This document shows positions 11,153-19,547 of a stretch of 20,954 bases of DNA, in pieces. This DNA is from Saksenaea vasiformis B4078 (taxonomy: Eukaryota; Mucoromycota; Mucoromycetes; Mucorales; Saksenaeaceae). Numbering within the stretch: the stretch's first letter is position 1; each line of letters opens with the position of its first letter. The stretch lies in the NCBI GenBank assembly GCA_000697055.1, contig JNDT01001314.1:1-20954 (forward strand). The letters are read 5' to 3'. The position numbers were made by a program, and so were the translations under genes. The notes below the pieces were generated by a model. That model was given only the letters and a program-made list of their open reading frames with translations. It had not been told where the DNA came from and searched no databases.

Positions 11153-11979
11153 ATGATGGAACCCAATGGCATGGGCATGTACACAAATAATAAGGAATAC
11201 TTCACCCATATCACATCAAAATTTTCTGCAGATGAATGGCAGTACGAAATGCGGCGAGAGATACAAGAAATAATGGTCCGTAATGAGGACATCGTGCTGT
11301 CAAACGGCTTACACACTTTCTCTTTCTTCTTATAGCCGGGTCTATTTCTTGGACCGTTTTCGGCTTCTCGCAACGTTGAAGATCTACAAAAGCTCGGCAT
11401 TACGCACATCCTTTGCATCCTGGATAGCCATGAAGCCATTCTCTTTCAACGGCTGCAATCGCTTAGCAGTATGTTTTGCTTTCAAACAATCGAAGTGTCC
11501 GATTCCAATTCACAGAACTTAATTTCGTACTTTCCGGCTGCCAATGCGTTTATTCACGAAGCACTAGTAACACAGCACGGCAAGGTGCTTGTGTGCTGCA
11601 ATGGCGGCATGTCGCGTAGTCCGTGCTTTGTGATCGCCTATATTATGGATACCTTTCAATTAGACTCACAACTTGCCTACCAGTTTGTCCAAAGTAGGCG
11701 GTTATGCATCAATCCAAATGATCATTTCCGAGTCCAGCTCAAGGTACGTCCCCTGCAGCAATGGGCGTGCTAAATCCGTTGATCATACAGGAATATGAAC
11801 CGATCTACATGGCATGGAAGAACAAACACTCTTCTTCTGCACCAGATGAGCCAGAACAACGACCGTCGCGGCGAAGACCCGCTCCAGAATATGATGCTGA
11901 AGATGGTGATATGATGTTTGGCGCGAAGCGATTGACACCGAACGAAGGATTGGAACATTCTTCTCGTATGGCATTATGA
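11153..11979 (+). CDS. STYX-like dual-specificity phosphatase, Cys nucleophile present
   Basis: Three exons, 11153-11275, 11336-11743 and 11791-11979, with 60- and 47-bp introns and exact phase, encode 239 residues. The protein follows animal STYX from end to end: WQYEMRREIQEIMPGLFLGP at the N-terminus, GITHILCI, FFP-like SYFP, AFVIAYIM-like FVIAYIMDTF, RRLCINPN and the EYEPIY segment. The P-loop reads VLVCCNGGMSRSP: Cys129 and Arg135 fit C-x5-R. Animal STYX has Gly in place of this Cys and is a pseudophosphatase, so this homologue may be active. The usual His before the nucleophile is Cys128, which is unusual. Asp97 is the candidate general acid. The last 60 residues are polar and probably disordered. 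The first intron has a weak donor (GTCCGT). Two adjacent ATGs (11153, 11156) could serve as start. Convergent with the transporter gene. Confidence 0.92.
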
Positions 11980-12168
11980 ACCTGCGTCTCTTCCCTGCGT
12001 TGTCTTTCTTTTTCTCGAATTGCTTTTTTTATATATCGTTTCCTTGTCGTTGTTTATATCATTTCTCAGGGATGTCAGTTCTTCCCGCTGTACTCTAAAA
12101 CACACGCCTGCACCACGCAGATCTATGAAACTAGTCTGGTACCGATTTCATCTGAAGAAAAAGTAGCG

Positions 12169-12174
12169 TTTATT
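12169..12174 (-). terminator. Polyadenylation signal of the MFS gene
   Basis: AATAAA on the minus strand, about 40 bases past the transporter stop codon (12212-12214). Confidence 0.6.
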
Positions 12175-12211
12175 TACACAGGAATAGAGAGGGGAGAAAA
12201 GGATAGACTCA

Positions 12212-14341
12212 TCAAGTCTCTTTCCTCAAACCAGCTACTTCTATATCATCTTCGATACAGATGACAGACTCCCCCCTTTCGCCTTCCCCAGTCTCTTCTT
12301 GATCTTCAAGAAGCGCAATTTCATCTATGCTACGCGCAGTATACTCGCGTTGATGAAGGTATCCAATCAAACCCATGGATATGATGTAGACGCAAATAAA
12401 TCCAATACTTGCCACAAATCCAGTGCCTGCCAACGTTCATTAGCACGAGAATAAAGAATTACAGGAGTTACTTACGGTAGTACGGCGCATCTAGAGGAAA
12501 AAAAAGTGATATCAGTTGGCAAGTAATGTGCGACTATTATTTACCAGTGACTGGCCAGAGAACCAATGGAGCCCATGTATACATGAGAGAAGAAGAAGTA
12601 TTCATTATAGCAATGGCAACAGCCCTTATTTTGACGTTCTGAGCCATTATTTCACTTGCCCACGCCATAACAATCTAAATGAAAACACTTGCTTTGTTAA
12701 TGTACGCTTATATCCCTAGTATCGACTTGCCGGAGAGGTGCATCCTAGACCTGAATGGGTCAGCATGAAGCCGACATACAACAGACCAAAAGGTTGCACA
12801 AATGCCGCTAACATGCTGCCGGTTTTGGTTAGCAGTTGATCAATAGCACTTTTTTTTTGTTTGCAGTGATTTACCTTACACCAACCAGCGCCAGTGCGGA
12901 TGGAACCAGAATAAACCTAAGCAAAGCGACCTATCAGCATCCTAACTGTTGTCTCTTTCTATATATACTTGCCACATACGCGATCTGTACCGATCACTTA
13001 AGTAGCCATTGAGTAGGCCCGCAGCCATGGCGACAATCATATCTGGCTAAAGAAAACAATAATAATTAAGTAAAGATTGTTTGGAAGTCTGTCACCTTTT
13101 ACCGTTGTGAAAAGATTTGCCGTGATGGCGTCGTAGCCAATTTTTTTGGCCACGATTCCGAGCAGATGGGCTGCACCAAGGCTCAGGTGAAGACAAGGCC
13201 AGCCAATCACCAGGAGATAGAAATACTTGTTGGCCATAATGGATTGGATGCCTGTTTTGGACCCCCAATGAAAACGCTTTGCCTCACTGCCTGCGCGATC
13301 CAGTCGACGCATAGCAATATCGCGTTCCTTAAAATGGTTACAACTTGTTCTGTTCGTAACACAAGTCGAGTTACCTTTGTACTCAGCCAAGGCGTACTGT
13401 CAGGGTAATCTGGCAGATATTTGTAACCCAAGTAGGCCAGCACAGCTGTAATTGAACCATCCACAAGGAATAGCCAACGCCAGCTAAGACATATGAATAA
13501 CTTTGTTCACATTCCCTTACCAACTCACCCGCTAATGCCGAACGTCCCATCCATTGTTTTGAGAAGCATAGCTTGTATCACACCACTCAGGCCACCGCCC
13601 AAGGCTCCGCAGACGGTGAGCAGCGAATTCCTTTTCCCGAGCTCCTTTTTGGAGTACCATGTGCCTATAAGAAAAACGATCTAATCGAAACTATAGTCAG
13701 CCATTGTTCCCTTTCGCCTTCGATAAGAAAAAAAAAACTTACACCCGGGTAAAATCCTGCTTCCGCCAGGCCCAGACAGAACCGTATGATGTAAACTCCC
13801 CGGACCGACTGCACACAGGCCATAGATAATGTCAGAACGCACCATATCATTTCAAGAAAAGGTAAGTACACCGATGGCCGCAGGCGAGATAGGAGGATAT
13901 TCGATGGAACCTGCATTCTACATAAACAAACAATCCCAAAAGAACACATGAGAACAATAAGACCCATTCCTTCCGGGTTGCACACATACGCGAGATAACC
14001 TATCGTAAACAGCACCGCCATCCAATTGTATTGTATTCCAACGACATGCAGCTCTTCCTCCATTCCACTGATAAAAGCATTGCCTGTTTATCTTTGGTCA
14101 ATAGCTTGTTTACCGAGAAAAAACGACACCCAGTCTTACTCAGGTTGGTATTATCCAGTGTCTTAACAAGGTTTCCAAACATTGCAAACAATAGCAGTCG
14201 TTTATCAAGTCGGTGTACAAGCGCTTCCTCGTCTTTCTTGTCTTGATCTGCCATTGCATGTGATCTTGATTCTAGCATGGTGTCAGATTCATCGTCTTGC
14301 GAAACAATGAATGTGTCGCTCATGTCTTTGGTGGCGTTCAT
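12212..14341 (-). CDS. MFS anion:cation symporter (ACS family; pantothenate/vitamin-permease-like)
   Basis: Plasma-membrane proton symporter of the ACS family, whose fungal members import pantothenate, biotin, nicotinate or allantoate. Twelve exons, from the start: 14341-14140, 14083-13990, 13917-13743, 13680-13529, 13483-13375, 13327-13103, 13046-12973, 12916-12875, 12815-12731, 12674-12545, 12490-12476, 12426-12212. All phases agree and give 505 residues, the normal length with 12 membrane spans. Signatures: LDNTNLSNAFISGM after the first span, YLAMQVPSNILLSR, GLAEAGFYPG, GTWYSKKELGKRNSLL, SGWRWLFLVDG and the motif-A loop GYLSDRYRSR. These resemble Fen2/Liz1-type carriers, but substrate cannot be read from sequence. 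Introns are 45-72 bp. Two of them (12917-12972 and 12675-12730, each 56 bp) begin with GCAAGT instead of GT. The hydrophilic termini are acidic and probably cytosolic. The gene looks intact. Confidence 0.94.
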
Positions 14342-15549
14342 GTAGTTGGTGAGCGATATCCGAAGGTCGAAGAGAAGAGGAAGAAACGGAAGACTGAATG
14401 CGCGTTTAGTAGTATATGTTCCACCGACCAGAGCACGTTGGCTTTTGCATTACGACCGATTGGTGACACTGGGGGACTGCACGCTGCCTTATAGGAGTTT
14501 TTTGCCTGTTTTAGGTCTCATATCTGGGCCCAGCAATTGACGTTCATGAAACAAAACCCTTGAGATGACATACGGTTGTTTATTTAAAGGATCGTCAGGA
14601 GTTAAGGTCCCAGGAGGCCATGCATCGGAAAAAAGATGCAAATGTAATCTTTAGGGGCGCAGAAAGAGAAAGGCTTTTAACAAACGACCATTGAGATTTT
14701 CACACCCATAGCTGCGTCGCACAATTATTATTGTTCTAAGTTGTATTGATCTTGCTCCTTTTTTACTCTGCGCACTTGGTATTATACCCACTAAGACCCA
14801 ATCTACCTGTCGTACAGCTGTTTTAACAGTTTCACTATAGAAAGTTGTCCTTTCCAATGATAGGACGGCATTTGATGTTCTTTCAACATGTGGATCAATC
14901 ATCACGGGGAACAGCTGACTTGTGTGTGTTTTGGTTATGTTCTGTTGAATAGACATTGTTAGTATGATCAGGCAGCACAAGCAAAGGGGAAAGAAGGAAA
15001 ACACGAGCTATGCCTGACATGCAAGATTATTCTAAAGAAAACGACTGTGCAGCTTGATACAAAGAAGAAACTATTTATCTATTGAACTTCGCCGAAATCT
15101 TTTCCGCGCCTGTACGTACAGGTAGGATCGATTGCTTACAGAGTTGTACTGTTCATTGACATTGTTTCGTTGGTGCGACCCACTTTATTGACGAATTTTT
15201 TAGAAGAAAAAAGCCGTTCTGTTCCCGTGGAGGGAATGCAAAGCGCGCAAGAATGCATACGGAGGGAAACACGGACAAGTAGGTATGACTATGGATTGAC
15301 TAGTGCGTGTGGTTTTGACGGAAGAACGTCGACTTTGGCTTTGCTAATCTATCGTCCTTCACCGTAGGAGATAATAGCAGGATCATCCTGACGCAGTAAA
15401 ACGAGCAGATGATCAAAGATTTTTTTTGTTTCGCATACGCAATGGAGGTGCACTACGGGCCGCGAAAATTTCACGGGTTTAGTGAATTTGATTGGCTGAT
15501 ACCTGGGCACCTATCGGCGCATTGGCCCAATCTACTTGTCGAGGTGGAT
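14342..15549. other. No convincing gene
   Basis: About 1.2 kb upstream of the transporter and downstream of the Fanzor relic. The best frame is on the minus strand, 14954 back to 14651 (MSIQQNITKTHTSQ...), about 100 codons. It has no recognisable domain and no clear splice structure, so I do not call it a gene. A perfect 14-bp palindrome, CCTGTACGTACAGG, sits at 15111-15124. No promoter was identified with confidence. Confidence 0.5.
15459..15477 (-). ncRNA. Candidate hairpin in the Fanzor 3' flank
   Basis: CCGCGAAAATTTCACGG is a near-perfect inverted repeat 75-95 bases past the stop of the Fanzor relic. In TnpB and Fanzor loci the guide (omega) RNA comes from the 3' end of the gene and the adjacent element end, so this is where its structure would lie. 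Position is the only argument: the hairpin has a minimal loop, there is no second copy for comparison, and the element boundary is unknown. Confidence 0.2.
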
Positions 15550-16817
15550 TTACTGCTGCAATTGTCTCGAAGGTCTGATAAAGCACACTGGTCGTCTTCG
15601 ATGCCCGAGCATGGATGTTACAATGGAAGCAATGTTATGGGCAGCACTCCCATCTCGACGGAATGTACCCCCCACAAGCATCGCAAACAAAAACACGAAT
15701 GATTCCCTCTTCATCACCGTCTTCCGTCTGCTCTCCTCGACTGACCGATCGCCTAAGGTATCTTATGAACGAGTCTCTTCCGTGCTGGATGCATCGGTAA
15801 CACACTTTGAACGTGCAGTATTCGTCTACACGGGACACCTGGTGCTGTTGGCCGGAAGCTGGATATGGCGCTTCAATTTCTCTATTGTTGTGGTATCCTT
15901 GGTTCACTCACGGGACCTGGAGGACCTGTTACTGTACTTTCCTTGGTGGACTTCATGATAGTGCTACATTCTTTGTCGAGATTCGAACAGATGGAGAGCG
16001 ACGTATCCCAAGCCCGACGCATAACAGAGTAGCTTCCGTAAAACGAACATAGCCGTGGCCCCAGGCCTGACTCCTGCCAGGCACGGATATACAACAACAA
16101 CTTCTCCATGTTCGAGCTTTGCGATCCGCGACTCAAGGCAGTTTCGTCCTCATCGATACTGTATTTGGCTTTACGGTCCTCTAGCCAAATAACATTCATG
16201 GAATTTCTATCGTGCAAGTGGTTGCGCTTTACGGTTAACTGGATGCCTTGTCGATTGGGAGCAGTAGGTAGGAAAAAGGACGCGGCGGCGAGTGTCTCGC
16301 CCAGGTCAAGTCCAACAACACCTCATACTGAAATAGAAGATTTGTTTCTGGTGCCTCCCTTTCTTGGCTTATTCGCTGACTAAGTGTCTGTATTTCGGGC
16401 AGAAAATGCTTCTTCTGCTGAAACGACGTCTTGCACCAGCCAGTGTAGATGATAATTAGCCGGACGCCGTCTATCCGGAACATCGATTTGGTTGTGCACC
16501 TGGGCAATTGCGTGCCAGGAATGACCTTTTGCAATCGCGCCGAAAACGGCCGTTTTCGTTCCTTGGTGATGCTACCTTTATTGCCTATCTCCGCCTTGAC
16601 ACCCAAGCTAAATATGAATTCAAAAGAGTCTCCACATTTTCGTGTAGGCTGTCTTGATCTAAATATGACTTCCATGACGATGTGATCTCGCTCTCTGTGA
16701 CTTGCAGCAAGTCTGTCGGTTCAAACTTCTAATTAATAGTATCGCTTTTACCAGTAAGATGGAGCTGACGGACTCGTCGTGGCCCCATTTCTTCTTTCGT
16801 CTGGTGCCATATGTCAT
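15550..16817 (-). pseudogene. Fanzor (eukaryotic TnpB-like RNA-guided nuclease), frameshifted
   Basis: Fanzors are transposon-encoded RNA-guided DNA endonucleases with a split RuvC domain. Read on the minus strand, segments in changing frames give one collinear protein of about 400 residues: a basic N-terminus from ATG at 16815-16817 (RRKKKWGHDES), SSWKSYLDQDSLHENVETLL, MFRIDGVRL, SFQQKKHFLPEIQTLS, RuvC-I as GVVGLDLGETLAAA (Asp codon 16305-16307), SFYGSYSVMRRAWD, then VDEYCTFKVCYRC and VCDAC (zinc ribbon with two CxxC pairs, 15674-15802), RuvC-III as RRDGSAAHNIAS (Asp codon 15652-15654) and a tail with HRRRPVCF before TAA at 15550-15552. Breaks: a frame change near 16580, one base lost just before RuvC-I (near 16322), stops and a frame change with probable loss of material at 15860-15945, and a G6 run (15668-15673) that shifts frame between ribbon and RuvC-III. 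TSK of the family reads TFK. Family call is by motif order; no alignment was run. Confidence 0.82.
16541..16558. other. Perfect 18-bp palindrome
   Basis: CGAAAACGGCCGTTTTCG lies inside the Fanzor relic, where the minus strand encodes part of KERKRPFSA. It may be chance within coding sequence. Confidence 0.9.
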
Positions 16818-16938
16818 CCCAGCCAAGCTAGAAGAGATCTATATGCTAGAAGATTGTTTTCATATGCTCGTTCGTAAAAGGTATACAAATGTTGCGATTG
16901 GGAGCAATAGGACATAGTCTGAATGAAATGTCCTCCGG

Positions 16939-17384
16939 TTACTCTTCGAGGAAGCTGACAAGCAAAGGTAGAAGTAGCCGTCCTTGAGAGATCTTCTCAA
17001 TTTCCTCCTCTTCCGAGTTCTTTTCCTCAGGAGTGTGCTGCGTCTCTCCATCCGTCATTGTTGTTTGGCCGTCCCGTAAGGTTCGACATTTTACGCCTAG
17101 ACAGTCAAACAGATCTATTGTACCCTCTTGAGAATTTGTGGTTCCCTACCAACAATCAATGAGAACTGAGTTTGGATACAGTACTAAATCAGATTACCAG
17201 AGTATTTATATGCCTTTGCATGATGTTTTCCAAATAATCTCGACGTTGGCAGATGAATTCATTGACGTTTCTTTGACACTGCCCTGGAAGTCTGTTGACC
17301 AGTTTTTCAGCGTCTCGAAGGGAGCATGGAGATGATATACGTTGGTAATCCATGTGTGAATATTGTGGTCTATTCAATGCCATG
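16939..17384 (-). pseudogene. C-terminal exons of a split gene, probably the XPG-like nuclease
   Basis: Two minus-strand open segments join in phase across a 52-bp GT-AG intron (17146-17197). The upstream exon ends ...EFICQRRDYLENIMQRHINTL at 17198; the downstream exon (17145-16939) continues GTTNSQEGTIDLFDCLGVKC and ends in a Glu-rich tail and TAA at 16939-16941. The reading is protein-like throughout and splices cleanly, so this was a real gene. Its 5' side runs into the 954-bp element at 17385. The N-terminal part of an XPG-like gene ends at the far side of that element on the same strand, so the two are most simply halves of one gene. Frame continuity across the insertion cannot be demonstrated. 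The end lies 122 bp upstream of the Fanzor start. Confidence 0.5.
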
Positions 17385-17658
17385 GGAGGATGGTCGTGCC
17401 TCTCGGGGGATGACAAGGTCAACGGAAAATTCTAATGGAAAATCCGTCGAAAGAAGAAAAATTTTCAGAATTTCGACCACAATTCTGACAGTCGCGAAAA
17501 AAGTGTTCTGATACAAAAATCTCTCTAAAAATTATCGAAACAGTAAAAATTGAATTTCGTTAAAAGACGCGAATAAATCAATTGATAAGCACAAGATAAT
17601 GCATTGTAAAAACCCCGAATGGAAAGAAGAAAACCCCTCAGTTTTATAACCGAGTATC

Positions 17659-17841
17659 ATGGTGCAAGAAGTGCCACAAACAGCGTTGTATCGCCAACAG
17701 GAAAAGCGAACAAGCCGAGAAAAGAATGATGACATAGAAACACTAGACAATTTGCGGATGACTCCGCAAGAGAAACAGCGTGAGATCGAAAGATTGACCC
17801 GGCTCTTAGATTCGATCAATTTATTGACGAATAAATTTTAA
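17659..17841 (+). CDS. Small ORF a of the long element, 60 aa
   Basis: ATG ORF encoding a charged, helix-prone protein (QEKQREIERLTRLLDSINLL is likely a short coiled coil). A TATA-like TTTTATAACC (17640-17649) lies just upstream. AATAAA (17829-17834) overlaps the last codons. No family recognised. Confidence 0.45.
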   Translation: MVQEVPQTALYRQQEKRTSREKNDDIETLDNLRMTPQEKQREIERLTRLLDSINLLTNKF

Positions 17842-17919
17842 ACACGACTAGTATACAAAATGAATATTTAAAAAGCACATCCGTAAACAGATAAACAGAA
17901 GCTAACTGTCGTATAAACG

Positions 17920-18180
17920 ATGAGCGAAGAGTTGAAATCCCAGTTCGATCGATTAAGCTGTTACCTAACGTGTTCATACGATGAGTTCGTGAGCTGCCCC
18001 GCATCCATTCGAAACGATTTGATAAGAATCGCGACGGATAAACTGCTCGACGACGAGATTAACGACGACACGTTTGAGGACAGTTCCGAGATCGATCGTG
18101 CCTCTCGGAACGTCCGACAGCTGAGTGAATGTTGCGTGTTCGCACATCATACGTCGTTTCTTTCAAACGAACCCTTCTAA
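17920..18180 (+). CDS. Small ORF b of the long element, 86 aa
   Basis: ATG ORF with an acidic middle (KLLDDEINDDTFEDSSEID). It reads straight through the 13-bp repeat at 18096-18108, and its last 25 residues (CCVFAHHTSFLSNEPF at the end) correspond to the C-terminal part of the 29-codon ORF in the short copies. AATAAA overlaps the TAA stop (18178-18184). An AT-rich ATATTTAAAA sits about 50 bases upstream. No family recognised. Confidence 0.45.
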   Translation: MSEELKSQFDRLSCYLTCSYDEFVSCPASIRNDLIRIATDKLLDDEINDDTFEDSSEIDRASRNVRQLSECCVFAHHTSFLSNEPF

Positions 18181-18185
18181 ATAAA

Positions 18186-18521
18186 ATGAGTGCGTCCTCT
18201 TTAGAAGCGTTTATGCTATCGTACAGTGGCGATCATTTCAATCAATCATATTTCTTAGAACATCGGCGGTCGCTCAAACGTTGCATATTTATTCGTCATC
18301 TTTCGATTCGGAAAGCGAATTCATATCTGGACATCCGCATAGATGTCTACCGCATAGGAAATTACTTGTTAGGTTTTCGTAACCTTTATAAGTATTCGCC
18401 TGTACAATGGCGCTCTTTGTTTCTGGGCTGGAGTGTACCCAAGCTTGGGTTTGCTTTTCGAACCTTTTACTACTTCTTTCCGATCGTAGGCCCTCCCCTA
18501 CTAGTCGGACCGCAGTATTGA
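18186..18521 (+). CDS. Small ORF c, element part fused to flanking DNA
   Basis: ATG five bases after the ORF b stop. The first 50 codons (MSASSLEAFMLSYSGDHF...) lie in the element and are shared by all copies. After 18338 the frame reads antisense through the XPG-like exon, so the 111-residue product is probably an artefact of the insertion. In the copy at 19220 the same frame stops at the element end. Confidence 0.3.
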   Translation: MSASSLEAFMLSYSGDHFNQSYFLEHRRSLKRCIFIRHLSIRKANSYLDIRIDVYRIGNYLLGFRNLYKYSPVQWRSLFLGWSVPKLGFAFRTFYYFFPIVGPPLLVGPQY

Positions 18522-18958
18522 ACGCCGCTTTTGATCGCTGTTGTCGATTTTTTTTGTGTGTTTCTTTTTTCGCTGTCAAATCGTTCCCATCCAGAACCAG
18601 ACATAACAGTGGCTGAGTAAACAAGTCCCATAAAGTCTCTCAATATATTGAAGAGTAGCCAGAACGAAATGGGATACTATCATCTGCGCCGCTTGAGCCG
18701 GTTCAGGCAAAGCAACACCTACGTTACCATATCAGCGTCTTTTCAGAACACCAAAAAAAAAGTGTACCTATAAGTACCGCGCAAATAGTGCGTTATCAAA
18801 CTTGTTGCAACCAGCTCTTGTGATAACCAGAAGAACACAGCACAAAAGTCGACGAACATTATTTCTACTCCGCACGAATCTAAATGTTCTAGGACTGAAG
18901 GAACATCTTGATACGCGCCAGCATTCTTGGCATAATGATGGAAGCCTTTGACACCCAT
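18339..18958 (-). pseudogene. XPG/FEN1-type N-terminal nuclease domain, interrupted
   Basis: Minus-strand reading starts at ATG 18956-18958 after a pyrimidine-rich leader. Exon 18958-18778 begins MGVKGFHHYAKNAG, the usual XPG-family opening, and carries a strand with Asp (IMFVDFCAVFFWL). A 59-bp GT-AG intron (18719-18777) joins in phase to the next exon. That exon leads, after a frame change near 18640, to LCLVLDGNDLTAKKETHKKN, the second conserved Asp segment of the XPG N-region (compare FDG-x-P-x-x-K in FEN1). The frame change could be one lost base in TATGGGAC or a 65-bp intron (18613-18677, GTATCC to CTCAG). The frame stays open to 18339, where the long element cuts it. The family is called from these N-terminal motifs only; Asteroid-like or transposon-borne XPG proteins are alternatives. 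Confidence 0.55.
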
Positions 18959-19219
18959 GGTAATGGCAATAAAGAGAAGAAGGGAAAGAAGGGCAACAGA
19001 ACTTGCTACGATTTCTTTGTCCCTCGGCAATCAGTCACCGAGCTACATAAATCGCATGCAGCTGACTAGGTATAGTCTCTTTGTGTAACGACTTTCCTGT
19101 ATCTAAGCCCAAATAATCGCGCGTTTCTTGTTTCAATATAGAGGGCGTAAATGTAGCATATGAAGTATTTCTGGTAGCCACAGTATTTCAAATACGACAG
19201 GAAGAAGGTACCAGAATAA

Positions 19220-19484
19220 GGCAGATGTTCAGAAGGTTTGTAGATATGAGATTGTTTTCCGAATCAAAAGATGACGAATAAATATGCAACGCTTGAGCGA
19301 CCGCCGATGTTCTAAGAAATATGATTGATTGAAATGATCGCCACTGTACGATAGCATAAACGCTTCTAAAGAGGACGCACTCATTTTATTTAGAAGGGGT
19401 CGTTTGAAAGAAATGACGTGTGATGTGCGAACACGCAGCATTTACTAAACTTTCGGACGTTCCGATGAGACACGGCCATCCTTC
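19220..19484 (-). mobile_element. Short GGATG-ended repeat, copy 2
   Basis: A 265-bp copy in the same orientation and of the same length as 572-836, about 90 percent identical. It contains the 29-codon ORF (ATG at 19477-19479) and the ORF c start. TAA lies on both sides (19217-19219 and 19485-19487), a possible 3-bp duplication. Confidence 0.88.
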
Positions 19485-19547
19485 TAAGATGTGTCAAGAC
19501 TGCAGAATCGATATCCAGGAACAAATGGTCCTATCCTCTCAGTATAG

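Larger units (their letters stand above)
17385..18338 (+). mobile_element. Long copy of the GGATG-ended element
   Basis: The ends match the 265-bp short copies: GGAGGATGGTCGTG at 17385 and GGACATCCGC at 18338. The interior carries about 700 extra bases bounded by a perfect 13-bp direct repeat, TCGTGCCTCTCGG, at 17394-17406 and 18096-18108. Relative to the short copies it also lacks 11 bases near the right end. It holds three plus-strand ORFs (17659, 17920, 18186) and splits the XPG-like gene. It may be the parent of the short copies. No transposase is recognisable. Confidence 0.75.

Noticed and set aside
15111..15124. CCTGTACGTACAGG as an operator or recombination site
   Set aside because: A perfect 14-bp palindrome, but isolated, not repeated elsewhere in the window and not near an identified promoter.
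14796..15540. Near-identical 16-mers CCCAATCTACCTGTCG and CCCAATCTACTTGTCG as ends of an element around the Fanzor flank
   Set aside because: One 15-of-16 match between two places is expected by chance in a window this size, and nothing else aligns around them.
15640..15660. Loss of the RuvC-III Asp (apparent RW in place of RD)
   Set aside because: The RW reading is in the wrong frame after the G6 run; the adjacent frame contains RRDGSAAHNI with the Asp.
15960..15990. tRNA-like GTTCGAATC motif on the minus strand
   Set aside because: No acceptor stem, D arm or anticodon arm around it; it lies inside Fanzor coding sequence.
15635..16217. Minus-strand ORFs taken as separate small genes
   Set aside because: They are consecutive pieces of one Fanzor reading broken by indels; taken singly they end in meaningless tails.
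18743..19030. Single-exon membrane protein with an N-terminal hydrophobic segment
   Set aside because: The hydrophobic stretch precedes the first ATG and has a stop directly upstream; the ATG at 18958 begins the XPG-type MGVKGF sequence and the exon splices in phase.
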